Assembly (NCBI RefSeq): GCF_002251295.1
Contig: NZ_NPJA01000019.1
Span: 310,001 to 374,000, forward strand
Length of the DNA stretch: 64,000 nt
Direction of reading: 5' to 3'
Origin: Prevotella sp. P5-50
Lineage (GTDB): Bacteria > Bacteroidota > Bacteroidia > Bacteroidales > Bacteroidaceae
Positions 9,430-17,683 of the stretch are shown here, piece after piece (positions within the stretch are counted from its first letter, which is position 1; each line of letters opens with the position of its first letter). Both the position numbers and the translations under genes were made by a program. The notes under the pieces were generated by a model. That model did not search any database. It worked only from the letters and a program-made list of their open reading frames with translations, and was not told where the DNA came from.

Positions 9430-10035
9430 TTAGAGCACCTTGATGAGCTCTACATCGAAAATAAGTGCTGCAAATGGGGGAATAGCACCTGCTGCTCCAC
9501 TCTCACCATATCCCAGCATATAAGGTATGAAGAAGCGGTATTTAGCTCCTTCCTGCATCAGCTGCAGACCTTCGGTCCATCCGGCAATCACCTGCTGCAA
9601 ACCGAATTCTGCGGGTTCACCACGCTGTACTGATGAGTCGAAAACTGTGCCATCGATGAGAAATCCCTCATAGTGGCAGCGTACTGTGTCTTTGGCAGAT
9701 GGCTTTTTACCGTTACCTTCCTTGATAACTTGATATTGCAGACCGCTGGGCAGTGTAACCACACCGTCTTTCTTTGCGTTTTCTGCCAGATATTTCTCAC
9801 CTGCTTCTTTGGCAATCTTGCCTTGTGCGGCGCGCTGTTCGTTGAGTTTCTTCTCTTGTGCCATGAAGTAATCTTGCACAATTTGCTGCGCTTCGTGGTT
9901 TGGTACCTTCAGTTCGTTGCCTGCAAGCACGTCTTTGATGGCTGCTGCAAAGTCGTCAACGTTCATGTCTGTGGCACCCATCTGCTTCAGCTGCATGCCG
10001 ATACCGATGCCCATAGCGTAACTTACTTTATCCAT
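9430..10035 (-). CDS. FKBP-type peptidyl-prolyl isomerase, cytoplasmic
   Basis: 201 aa without a signal peptide. FKBP_N-like helical part (about 1-95, starting MDKVSYAMGIGIGMQLKQM) and FKBP catalytic domain (about 105-201: VRCHYEGFLIDGTVFDSSV, GWTEGLQLMQEGAKYRFFIP, YGESGAAGAIPPFAALIFDVELI). Expected role: prolyl cis-trans isomerase and chaperone. First gene of a two-gene operon with the lipoprotein FKBP downstream; a promoter lies 46 nt upstream. Confidence 0.92.
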   Translation of the reverse strand: MDKVSYAMGIGIGMQLKQMGATDMNVDDFAAAIKDVLAGNELKVPNHEAQQIVQDYFMAQEKKLNEQRAAQGKIAKEAGEKYLAENAKKDGVVTLPSGLQYQVIKEGNGKKPSAKDTVRCHYEGFLIDGTVFDSSVQRGEPAEFGLQQVIAGWTEGLQLMQEGAKYRFFIPYMLGYGESGAAGAIPPFAALIFDVELIKVL

Positions 10036-10080
10036 TTTTTGTTTTTATAATATTATTAATGTATCTGTTTTAAAATCGGC

Positions 10081-10089
10081 GCAAAGGTA
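10081..10089 (-). promoter_or_regulatory. -7 box of the FKBP operon
   Basis: Minus-strand TACCTTTGC, 46 nt before the first FKBP ATG. The rest of the gap (10036-10221) is AT-rich with no other gene. Confidence 0.7.
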
Positions 10090-10221
10090 CACATATTTTC
10101 TGATACCGCATTATTTTTTTATGAAAAATTATAGTGTTTCATGGTTTTTCTCATATCAAGAAAAGCCATTGACGGATAGTGCTACATGGAAATAGCTGGC
10201 AGAACTATCCGTAAACGGGAT

Positions 10222-11277
10222 TTAATGCTTGTTCAGAATCAGTTCTACGCGATTGACAATCTGCTCTGGTGCGATGTTGCGCATGCAGGCATAGTCACCT
10301 CGTAAGCATGGTTTCTGGCCGTAGATGCTACATGGACGGCACTCCAACGGTATCTGGATGGCATTCTCTGGGTTCTGATTCCAACCCATAAAACCAGTAA
10401 AAGGATGAGTGGCGCCCCATACGCTTACTACGGGTGTGGCTACCAGCGATGCCAAGTGCATATTGGCAGAATCCATGGATACCATTACTTGGAGGTGGCT
10501 CATTAAGATGAGTTCGTTGCGCAGATTATTCAAATGTTGGCTTACATACACACACTGGGGGTGGGCAGCACACCATTTTGGGAATGTTTCGTCTTCGCGC
10601 TGGCCTTTGCCAAATAAATAGATGCGAGTATCAGGATGTTTGGCAAGCAATTGCTCTACTACCTGTTCCATTAATCGAACTGGATAGATTTTGCCTTCGT
10701 GTGCGGCAAAAGGTGCAATGCCGATACACGGTTGACCGACAGTGGGACGGGGAAGACTCTCTGGCAAAAGATTCATGTCACCACCATCTTCTGAAAAAAT
10801 GGAGCGGAACTGTACGTTGACGGGATAGCCCAAGCGGGCAAATACATCAGCATAGTTTTGGAATGAAGTAGGCAACTGAATCAGTTGCTTATTGCTTGAA
10901 GAGGTGATGCGACGGCGGTCTTTGCGATGTTTGTCAATGTGTGCCACTTTATAGTGGTCCAGATTGAAGCGCATGCGCAGATAACTTGACCTCAGTACGC
11001 TGTGAAGGTCGGCAATGGCTGTAAACTGTTTGGCCAACAAACGGCGGTAGAGACTGTTCAAACCAGTGATACCGCGGTATTCGCGTTTGAGGTCAGCCTC
11101 CATAAAATTGATGTTGGGTAGCAGATCATCGAACAAAGGACGTGCAAAGTTACGGCTCAATACCGTAATGCGCACATCAGGATACTGCTGTGCCAATGCA
11201 TAGACGACGGGCACTGTCATGGCCACATCGCCTAATGCAGAGAATCGGATGACGAGAAGATGTTCCTTTTTCACCAA
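10222..11277 (-). CDS. Glycosyltransferase family 9 (heptosyltransferase-like)
   Basis: 351 aa with the GT9/ADP-heptose:LPS heptosyltransferase pattern: N-terminal LLVIRFSALGDVAMTVPVVYAL, FTAIADLHSVLRSSYLRMRF, CIGIAPFAAHEGKIYP, and the donor-site region SMDSANMHLASLVATPVVSVWGATHPFTG. GT9 enzymes add heptose-like sugars to lipid A core or other surface glycans at the inner face of the cytoplasmic membrane. The gene follows the DUF4254 gene by 5 nt, so the two are co-transcribed, a linkage I also associate with Bacteroidetes genomes. Confidence 0.88.
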   Translation of the reverse strand: MVKKEHLLVIRFSALGDVAMTVPVVYALAQQYPDVRITVLSRNFARPLFDDLLPNINFMEADLKREYRGITGLNSLYRRLLAKQFTAIADLHSVLRSSYLRMRFNLDHYKVAHIDKHRKDRRRITSSSNKQLIQLPTSFQNYADVFARLGYPVNVQFRSIFSEDGGDMNLLPESLPRPTVGQPCIGIAPFAAHEGKIYPVRLMEQVVEQLLAKHPDTRIYLFGKGQREDETFPKWCAAHPQCVYVSQHLNNLRNELILMSHLQVMVSMDSANMHLASLVATPVVSVWGATHPFTGFMGWNQNPENAIQIPLECRPCSIYGQKPCLRGDYACMRNIAPEQIVNRVELILNKH

Positions 11278-11282
11278 TTGAA

Positions 11283-11885
11283 TTATTTCTTGTAGAGAAT
11301 AGGGTTGGTAGAAGGATCGTTGTACATCTTCATCTGGCGATATACCTTCATGTACTTGCGACCCTGCTCAATGTCTTCGAGCAACTGGTCGATGGCTGTG
11401 CTGAGATCCACCTGCTGTTCAAGAAGAACCTGCAGTTTGGCTTGACACTTCTCTACATGGGCAACGTCAGCATCCTTGCGTTCGGTCTGTTCTTGCATGT
11501 GCCAGATCTTCAAAGCCAGAATGGAAAGACGGTCAATGGCCCATGCTGGACTCTCTGTGTTCAGTCGTGCGTCGGTCAAAGGCTTGATGTCACTATACAA
11601 CTTACGGAAGTAAGAGTCGATTTCCTCTACCAAATCGGTGCGGTCTTGATTGCTGTGGTCGATGCGACGCTTCAGAGCCAGTGCCTCTGTTGGGTCGATG
11701 TGTGGATCGCGGATGATATCTTCCAGATGCCACTGTACGGTATCAATCCAGCATTTCAGATACAGGCTATACTCAATAGAGTCGCGCTCGTAAGGATTAG
11801 AAATGGGCGTGTCCACATGATCTTTCAAGTGATAGTCACGAATAGCTTGCTTGAAGATTTGGTTAGCTTTTTCTGTAAATGTCAT
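11283..11885 (-). CDS. DUF4254 family protein
   Basis: 200 aa, no signal peptide, largely helical and charged. Matches DUF4254: MTFTEKANQIFKQAIRDYH, LYLKCWIDTVQWHLEDIIRDP, IDHSNQDRTDLVEEID, and LSILALKIWHMQEQTER. Function unestablished. The family is typically found beside a GT9 glycosyltransferase, and here the stop is 5 nt before that gene, so a role in surface polysaccharide assembly is plausible (inference). Its promoter is the intact parent of the degenerate copies in the upstream tandem repeats. Confidence 0.82.
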   Translation of the reverse strand: MTFTEKANQIFKQAIRDYHLKDHVDTPISNPYERDSIEYSLYLKCWIDTVQWHLEDIIRDPHIDPTEALALKRRIDHSNQDRTDLVEEIDSYFRKLYSDIKPLTDARLNTESPAWAIDRLSILALKIWHMQEQTERKDADVAHVEKCQAKLQVLLEQQVDLSTAIDQLLEDIEQGRKYMKVYRQMKMYNDPSTNPILYKK

Positions 11886-11907
11886 AGTCTATATTTTTTT
11901 GTTTGGT

Positions 11908-11939
11908 GCAAAGGTACGAATAAGTGAGTGAAATACAAA
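11908..11939 (-). promoter_or_regulatory. DUF4254-GT9 promoter
   Basis: Minus strand TTTG (11936-11939), 19-nt spacer, TACCTTTGC (11908-11916), 22 nt upstream of the DUF4254 ATG. The spacer tatttcactcacttattcg also occurs in every 88-bp repeat unit. Confidence 0.8.
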
Positions 11940-12210
11940 AGAAAACCTCGTTTTCTTTTGCATTTCCGAACGTGCGTACCTTGGGCGCATGGCGCCAAAG
12001 GTGTAGAATAAGTGAGTGAAATACAAAAGAAAACCTCGTTTTCTTTTGCATTTCCGAACGTGAGTACCTTGGGCGCATAGCGCCAAAGGTGTAGAATAAG
12101 TGAGTGAAATACAAAAGAAAACCTCGTTTTCTTTTGCATTTCCGAACGTGAGTACCTTGGGTGCATGGCGCCAAAGGTGTAGAATAAGTGAGTGAAATAC
12201 AAAAGAAAAC
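11919..12210. repeat. 88-bp tandem repeat, 3 full units plus a 28-bp partial unit
   Basis: Units start at 11919, 12007, 12095 and 12183 (partial), exact period 88, nearly identical. Each unit holds aaaagaaaa-cctcg-ttttctttt (hairpin 1) and accttgggcgc-atg-gcgccaaaggt (hairpin 2, one mismatch), plus a copy of the DUF4254 promoter region in which the -7 TACCTTTG has become CACCTTTG. The array fills the space between the divergent DUF4254 and pdxB genes. Long open frames across it are translations of the repeat and not genes. Confidence 0.95.
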
Positions 12211-12243
12211 AGTGATTTTTTTCTCTTTTCCATCCCGATTCAT

Positions 12244-12252
12244 TATCTTTGC
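12244..12252 (+). promoter_or_regulatory. pdxB -7 box
   Basis: TATCTTTGC, ending 8 nt before the ATG at 12261. The transcript should start within a few bases of the start codon, so the mRNA is probably leaderless or nearly so. Confidence 0.65.
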
Positions 12253-12260
12253 ATCCAATT

Positions 12261-13259
12261 ATGAAAATAGTTGTTGACGATAAAATACCCTATATCCGCG
12301 AGAAACTCCAGATGCTGGCCGACCAAGTGGTGGCTATTCCCGGAGCAAAAATAGCGTCTGCCGATGTGAAAGATGCTGATGCACTTATAGTGAGAACTCG
12401 TACGCGATGTGATGAAAAACTGTTGGCTGGTTCGAAAGTGACTTTTGTTGCCACTGCAACCATAGGATTTGATCATATTGATGCCGATTATATGGAGCGT
12501 GCAGGCATAACATGGACCAGTTGTCCAGGATGCAATGCTGCCTCGGTCGCACAGTATCTCGAATCGTCACTTCTTTTGCTTCAACAACAGAAAGGACTTC
12601 AACTCAATAGTGCCACTATCGGTATCGTGGGATGTGGACATGTGGGACAGAAAGTGAAGAACGTAGCTGAACGCATGGGTATGCGTGTCTTGGTATGCGA
12701 TCCGCCAGTGGGCTCCTCAGACTATGTGTCGTTAGACGTGATAGAGCGGGAGGCAGATGTCATCACTTTCCATGTGCCACTTACCCGCGAAGGATGTTAT
12801 GCTACATGGCATATGGCAGATGAAGCGTTCTTCCAAAGGCTCTCGCGCGTACCTTATATAATTAATACAAGTCGTGGGCCTGTGGTTGATAATAACGCTC
12901 TGTTGACAGCATTGTGTGAAAAGCGAGTGCGCGATGCGGTTATCGATGTATGGGAGGGTGAACCTGATATCAATCTCCAACTCCTGAAACAGGCTTTTAT
13001 TGCCACTCCACATATTGCAGGCTACTCTGCAGATGGCAAGACTAATGCTGATAACATGGTAATTCAAGCTCTTTGTCATCATTTCCATTTGCCCAATCCC
13101 GGTCGTATAGATCCTCCGTCTCTACCTGACGGTTTTCATTTCACAGGTGATCCTTTACAGCTTTACAACCCCATCAAGGATAGTGAAAAACTTAAAAACG
13201 ATCCTTCGCTGTTTGAATCTTTGCGCAATAATTACCCACTTAGACGTGAAAAAATCTGA
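12261..13259 (+). CDS. pdxB: 4-phosphoerythronate dehydrogenase
   Basis: 332 aa from the ATG at 12261 (MKIVVDDKIPYIREKL), the usual PdxB N-terminus. A TTG 12 nt upstream is inside the -7 box and is not a start. D-2-hydroxyacid dehydrogenase fold: substrate loop TATIGFDHIDADYME, VTSCPGCNAASVAQY-like quinone-free motif (TSCPGCNAASVAQY), NAD-binding GIVGCGHVGQKV, catalytic Arg in INTSRGPVVDN, Glu in DVWEGEPD, His in ATPHIAGYSADGK. Catalyses the NAD-dependent oxidation of 4-phosphoerythronate in the DXP-dependent pyridoxal phosphate pathway. Single gene. Confidence 0.93.
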   Translation: MKIVVDDKIPYIREKLQMLADQVVAIPGAKIASADVKDADALIVRTRTRCDEKLLAGSKVTFVATATIGFDHIDADYMERAGITWTSCPGCNAASVAQYLESSLLLLQQQKGLQLNSATIGIVGCGHVGQKVKNVAERMGMRVLVCDPPVGSSDYVSLDVIEREADVITFHVPLTREGCYATWHMADEAFFQRLSRVPYIINTSRGPVVDNNALLTALCEKRVRDAVIDVWEGEPDINLQLLKQAFIATPHIAGYSADGKTNADNMVIQALCHHFHLPNPGRIDPPSLPDGFHFTGDPLQLYNPIKDSEKLKNDPSLFESLRNNYPLRREKI

Positions 13260-13363
13260 AAAAATATGCAGAAAAGGGGCTGAAAAGTGCACAGATTATA
13301 GGTGTTTGTGCAAAGAAAAGCGCTTTTTTACCGAAATTATTTGCGTAACTCAATAAAAATTAG

Positions 13364-13372
13364 TTACTTTGC
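13364..13372 (+). promoter_or_regulatory. acpP -7 box
   Basis: TTACTTTGC, near-consensus to TAnnTTTG, about 75 nt before the acpP ATG. A TTTG lies about 14 nt upstream in the AT-rich gap 13260-13446. Confidence 0.5.
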
Positions 13373-13446
13373 AACCGCTAAGTGCCCTATGGGGTAGTAA
13401 GCACACAAAAAAAGAATACATTATAAACTATTTTAAAAAGAACATT

Positions 13447-13683
13447 ATGTCAGAAATTGAAAGCAAAGTAAAGGAAATCATCGTTGACAAGCTCGGTGTT
13501 GACGAGGCAGAAGTAAAGCCCGAAGCAAGTTTCACCAACGACCTCGGCGCTGATTCTTTGGATACCGTTGAGCTCATCATGGAATTTGAGAAAGAGTTCG
13601 GTATCTCTATCCCCGACGACAAGGCTGAGAAGATTGGCACTGTAGGTGATGCTATCGCATACATCGAGGAGAACAAAAAATAA
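13447..13683 (+). CDS. acpP: Acyl carrier protein
   Basis: 78 aa, acidic, from the ATG at 13447 ([19 protein letters not shown]). The phosphopantetheine attachment Ser37 sits in [15 protein letters not shown]. It carries growing acyl chains for type II fatty acid synthesis in the cytoplasm. Followed by fabF and rnc, an order seen across Bacteroidetes and other bacteria. The gap to fabF (110 nt) holds two small inverted repeats that could reduce read-through, so that acpP is made in excess over fabF. Confidence 0.97.
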   Translation: MSEIESKVKEIIVDKLGVDEAEVKPEASFTNDLGADSLDTVELIMEFEKEFGISIPDDKAEKIGTVGDAIAYIEENKK

Positions 13684-13753
13684 ATCACATCTGTGATGGA
13701 CTTTTGGGTGTTGGGTGTTGGCGTACCTTTTGGTGGCCAATGTTCAACACCCA
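13684..13753 (+). promoter_or_regulatory. Inverted repeats between acpP and fabF (possible attenuator)
   Basis: First atcaca-tc-tgtgat (13684-13697) right after the acpP stop, then tgggtgttg (13705-13713, repeated at once) pairing with caacaccca (13745-13753). No T-run follows either, so partial termination or mRNA 3'-end protection is as likely as full termination. Confidence 0.45.
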
Positions 13754-13793
13754 TTCAGTAATAGGACATCACTAAGACAACCAAATCTAAAAT

Positions 13794-15056
13794 ATGGAAT
13801 TGAAAAGAGTAGTAGTGACTGGACTCGGTGCCGTCACGCCACTGGGCAACACTTCTGAGGAGACCTGGCAGAACATGCTGGCGGGAAAGAGTGGCGCAGC
13901 CCCCATTACCAGCTTCGATACCACAAACTTCAAAACTAAGTTTGCGTGCGAAGTGAAGAACCTTAACATCAATGATTATCTTGATCGTAAAGAGGCTCGT
14001 AAGATGGATCGTTACACACAGCTGGCTCTTATTGCTGCTAAACAGGCTGTGGAAGACAGTGCAATGGACCTTGATACCGAAGACAAAAACCGCATTGGCG
14101 TTGTTTATGGAGTAGGTATCGGTGGTATTAAGACCTTCGAGGATGAAGTGAAATACTATGGTGTTCACGAGGCTGATGGTCCTAAATTCAATCCATTCTT
14201 CATTCCGAAGATGATTGCCGATATTGCTGCCGGACAGATTTCTATTATGTACGGTTTCCACGGACCAAACTATATCACTGCTTCGGCTTGTGCTTCTTCA
14301 AGCAATGCATTGGCTGATGCTTTCAACCTTATCCGTTTGGGCAAGGCCAACATTATCGTAAGTGGTGGTGCTGAGGCTGCTATCTGTGCAACAGGTGTTG
14401 GTGGTTTCAATGCGATGCACGCTCTGTCAACTCGCAACGATGAACCTGAAAAGGCAAGCCGTCCGTTCAGCGCAAGTCGCGATGGATTCATCATGGCTGA
14501 AGGTGCTGGTTGCTTGATTCTTGAAGAGCTCGAGCATGCTAAGGCACGTGGTGCTAAGATTTATGCAGAAATGGTTGGTGCAGGAATGAGCGCCGATGCT
14601 CACCATATCACCGCCTCTCATCCAGAGGGTCTCGGTGCATGCCTCGTGATGCGCAACGCATTGGAGGATGCTGGCTTGAATCCTGAAGATATCGATTATA
14701 TCAACGTACACGGAACATCTACCCACGTAGGTGATATCTCTGAAGCCAAGGCTATCAAGGAAGTGTTTGGCGATGCTGCTTATAAGCTCAACATCAGCAG
14801 TACCAAGTCGATGACTGGTCACCTCCTTGGTGCAGCAGGTGCTGTAGAGGCTATGGCTACCGTATTGGCTGTCAAGAACGACATCGTTCCTCCCACTATC
14901 AACCATGAGGAAGGCGATAACGATGAAGAGATTGACTACAACCTCAACTTCACCTTCAACAAAGCACAGAAGCGCGAAGTGCGTGCCGGACTGAGCAATA
15001 CCTTCGGTTTTGGTGGTCACAACGCTTGTGTAGTGTTCAAGAAGTATGCTGAATAA
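13794..15056 (+). CDS. fabF: 3-oxoacyl-[acyl-carrier-protein] synthase II
   Basis: 420 aa. Catalytic Cys166 in TASACASSSNA, His306 in NVHGTSTHVGD, and His343 in KSMTGHLLGAAGA form the KAS I/II Cys-His-His triad. The N-terminal MELKRVVVTGLGAVTPLGN is typical. It condenses malonyl-ACP with acyl-ACP during fatty acid elongation in the cytoplasm. The neighbouring acpP supplies its substrate carrier. The last 11 nt overlap the rnc start, so translation is probably coupled. Confidence 0.97.
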   Translation: MELKRVVVTGLGAVTPLGNTSEETWQNMLAGKSGAAPITSFDTTNFKTKFACEVKNLNINDYLDRKEARKMDRYTQLALIAAKQAVEDSAMDLDTEDKNRIGVVYGVGIGGIKTFEDEVKYYGVHEADGPKFNPFFIPKMIADIAAGQISIMYGFHGPNYITASACASSSNALADAFNLIRLGKANIIVSGGAEAAICATGVGGFNAMHALSTRNDEPEKASRPFSASRDGFIMAEGAGCLILEELEHAKARGAKIYAEMVGAGMSADAHHITASHPEGLGACLVMRNALEDAGLNPEDIDYINVHGTSTHVGDISEAKAIKEVFGDAAYKLNISSTKSMTGHLLGAAGAVEAMATVLAVKNDIVPPTINHEEGDNDEEIDYNLNFTFNKAQKREVRAGLSNTFGFGGHNACVVFKKYAE

Positions 15057-16086
15057 TTATAATTTCATAGATAGAATAAGGCTCCCTTTCCGCAAGGAGA
15101 AGGAGCTTTATTCTTCTTTATACAAAATTCTAGGATTTTATCCTCGCAACATACAGCTCTATAAGCAGGCTCTTCTACACAAGAGTCTGCGTCGCCGAAA
15201 TGAGAAAGGACGTCCTTTGAATAATGAGCGCCTCGAATTTTTGGGTGATGCCATACTTGATGCTGTGGTGGGCGATATCGTATTTCGTCATTTTGAAGGC
15301 AAGCGCGAGGGATTTCTTACTAATACTCGCTCTAAACTCGTACAGCGCGAAACACTCGGACGATTGGCCAAAGAGATGGGTATCACTCGGCTGATCACTA
15401 CGTCTGACCGCTCTACAGTTCATAACAGTTACATGGGGGGAAACGCTTTCGAGGCCCTTGTCGGTGCGATTTATCTCGACCGCGGCTATGAAGCCTGCAT
15501 GCGTTTCATGCAGAAGCGTATCCTCAACCAGATTATCAACATCGATAAAGTGGCCTATAAGGAGGTCAATTTCAAGTCGAAACTGTTGGAATGGAGTCAG
15601 AAAAACCGTGTGCGGCTGGAGTTTAAACAAGTGGAACAGACGAAAGACGAGAACAGCAGTCCTGTCTTTGTCTATCAGGTGATACTTGAAGGTGTAGAAG
15701 GTTGTGCGGGTAAAGGATACAGTAAAAAAGAGAGTCAGCAGAATGCCTGCAAGGATACGCTACAGCGTTTGCGTCGCGAGCCACAATTCATAGACAGCGT
15801 GTTTGCTGCAAAGACGGAACGTACAAAGATGGAGGAGGAACCGATACTCTCTGTACCTGATCCAGAAGCAGATCAGCGTGATTTTATTGTGGAGCAGCCT
15901 CAAACTACAGAAAGAGATTTTCCTCGTCCACAGAAATCGCTGCAGAAGAATGTATCGGCTAATGATAACCAGTCGGCAGACCGTCATGATATGGACTTTT
16001 CACTTGATGATATTACGGCAACACCACGGGCAAAGAGCCGTGAGGAGATTATTGCCGAAGCAGAGGAAGCTGCCTTTGCCGAATAA
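15046..16086 (+). CDS. rnc: Ribonuclease III with C-terminal extension
   Basis: 346 aa, about 100 longer than a typical bacterial RNase III. The signature NNERLEFLGD (59-68) and the later ENAFEALVGAIYLD-like segment (GGNAFEALVGAIYLDRGYE) mark the catalytic domain. The dsRNA-binding domain spans about 170-245 (ending GKGYSKKESQQNACKDTLQRL). Residues about 255-346 are an acidic low-complexity tail rich in Glu, Asp, Gln and Pro, ending EEIIAEAEEAAFAE. The enzyme cuts double-stranded RNA in rRNA and mRNA processing. The start overlaps fabF by 11 nt. A strong terminator follows. Confidence 0.95.
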   Translation: MLNNYNFIDRIRLPFRKEKELYSSLYKILGFYPRNIQLYKQALLHKSLRRRNEKGRPLNNERLEFLGDAILDAVVGDIVFRHFEGKREGFLTNTRSKLVQRETLGRLAKEMGITRLITTSDRSTVHNSYMGGNAFEALVGAIYLDRGYEACMRFMQKRILNQIINIDKVAYKEVNFKSKLLEWSQKNRVRLEFKQVEQTKDENSSPVFVYQVILEGVEGCAGKGYSKKESQQNACKDTLQRLRREPQFIDSVFAAKTERTKMEEEPILSVPDPEADQRDFIVEQPQTTERDFPRPQKSLQKNVSANDNQSADRHDMDFSLDDITATPRAKSREEIIAEAEEAAFAE

Positions 16087-16102
16087 GTGATACTGATATC
16101 TG

Positions 16103-16141
16103 ACAAAGCCCAGCTTCAAATTATTTGAAGCTGGGCTTTGT
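16103..16141 (+). terminator. Terminator of acpP-fabF-rnc
   Basis: Perfect 18-bp stem acaaagcccagcttcaaa / tttgaagctgggctttgt with a 3-nt loop, 17 nt after the rnc stop. Being symmetrical with A/T ends, it may also serve the opposing ispG transcript. The rest of the gap to 16273 shows nothing else. Confidence 0.85.
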
Positions 16142-16273
16142 CAATTTGTATAGAAGTGGTGTGTATGTCATCTGCTAGATGTTATTGGGCTCTTTAGCCC
16201 TTATCGTCAAACGACAAAATGGAATAGTCTGTAGGCTTTACCGATTGTTGCCACACCATGCGAATAACTGATA

Positions 16274-17656
16274 TTATTGTTTTTTTCGATCATCGTCAAT
16301 CAGTTGTAATAGGCGTTCTACGGCTTCAGCCTCAGGGATATTCTTTGCTACACACTCTTTTTGTCGGTAGAGTGATATCTTTCCACGTCCTGCACCCACA
16401 TAGCCATAATCGGCATCTGCCATTTCGCCAGGACCATTGACGATACATCCCATGATGCCAATCTTTAGTCCTACCAGATGACTGGTTGCTGCTTTAATGC
16501 GGGCAATGGTGTCTTGTAGATTGTAGAGTGTGCGTCCGCAACCCGGACAAGAGATGTATTCTGTCTTGGTAAACTTAATGCGTGCAGCCTGCAGAATAGC
16601 ATCTGCCAGACCTACGAGACGTTCTGCTGAGAAGTGGGGATTGTTGATGACAAGTTGATGAGCTTTACGGTCGATGAGTAAGGCTCCTGTTGCCATGGCG
16701 ACTTTGAGTTGCATGGTCTGCCAATCTTCATCATCCAAGGTGATGGTGATGGTATCATCGGCGATGGAAGCCTCGGCTTTCTCACGCAGAATAGCACATG
16801 CTTCGATGTTATCTACAAGTTGGCGTGCTACAGGAATTTCACATTCTGGTTCTTCGCTGAGTGATACACGGATGGTGTCGCCAATGCCCTCTGTCAGCAA
16901 GGCACCAATACCTACGGCACTCTTGATGCGTCCGTCTTCGCCTTCTCCAGCTTCGGTAACACCGAGATGCAGTGGATAGTGCATGTCTTCATGGTCCATG
17001 GTTTCCACCAAGAGGCGTACCGTAGTAACCATGACCACAGTATTGCTGGCTTTGATGGATATGACCACATCGTTGAAGTTCTCACGTTTGCAGATGCGCA
17101 GAAACTCCATGCAACTTTCTACGATACCTGCGGGAGTGTCGCCATAGCGCGACATGATGCGATCGCTGAGCGAACCATGGTTTACTCCTATGCGTACGGC
17201 AGTATGGTGCTCTTTACAGATATTGAGGAACGGCACTAGTTTGGCTTCTATTTTTTTTAGTTCATCGGCATATTCTGCATCGGTATATTCGAGATGTTTG
17301 AAGACTCTGCCAGGGTCAACATAGTTGCCGGGATTGATGCGAACTTTCTCGCAGTAGCATGCTGCCACATCGGCTACACGGGCTGTGAAATGTACATCAG
17401 CTACCAATGGAGCTGTATAGCCATCGGCTTTCAGCCGTTGAGATATGTTTTTCATATTCTCGGCTTCACGTGTTCCCTGTGTAGTGAAGCGCACCAACTC
17501 ACCTCCTGCATCGATGATGCGTTTGGCTTGTGCCACGCAACCTTCGGTATCGTTGGTGTCTTTGGTGGCCATCGACTGGATGCGGATAGGGTTATCGCCT
17601 CCGATGCCGAGCTGTCCTACGTGGGCAATGGATGATACTCTTCGTTTGTAACTCAT
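16274..17656 (-). CDS. ispG: 4-hydroxy-3-methylbut-2-enyl-diphosphate synthase, short-insert form
   Basis: 460 aa. Iron-sulfur enzyme of the MEP isoprenoid pathway. N-terminal TIM-barrel: IRIQSMATKDTNDTEGC, VADVHF, KVRINPGNYV, IRIGVNHGSLSDRI, HLGVTEAGEGEDGRIKSA. C-terminal 4Fe-4S domain: EYISCPGCGRTLYN and IGIMGCIVNGPGEMADADYG. Between them (about 290-370) is an insert, much shorter than the roughly 250-residue insert I recall in Bacteroides IspG proteins of about 600 aa, yet longer than the E. coli link (372 aa total). The ends align fully, so this is not truncation. Last gene of the minus-strand run, 27 nt after purE. Confidence 0.93.
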   Translation of the reverse strand: MSYKRRVSSIAHVGQLGIGGDNPIRIQSMATKDTNDTEGCVAQAKRIIDAGGELVRFTTQGTREAENMKNISQRLKADGYTAPLVADVHFTARVADVAACYCEKVRINPGNYVDPGRVFKHLEYTDAEYADELKKIEAKLVPFLNICKEHHTAVRIGVNHGSLSDRIMSRYGDTPAGIVESCMEFLRICKRENFNDVVISIKASNTVVMVTTVRLLVETMDHEDMHYPLHLGVTEAGEGEDGRIKSAVGIGALLTEGIGDTIRVSLSEEPECEIPVARQLVDNIEACAILREKAEASIADDTITITLDDEDWQTMQLKVAMATGALLIDRKAHQLVINNPHFSAERLVGLADAILQAARIKFTKTEYISCPGCGRTLYNLQDTIARIKAATSHLVGLKIGIMGCIVNGPGEMADADYGYVGAGRGKISLYRQKECVAKNIPEAEAVERLLQLIDDDRKKQ

Positions 17657-17683
17657 CTTCTTATGGATTGGTGAAGCAGTGCT

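Noticed and set aside
11863..12258. Three overlapping minus-strand ORFs of 106-131 aa with repeated HSLILHLWR-type phrases
   Set aside because: They are translations of the 88-bp tandem repeat in all three frames; 88 is not a multiple of 3, so the same text cycles through frames. They also cover the promoter boxes.
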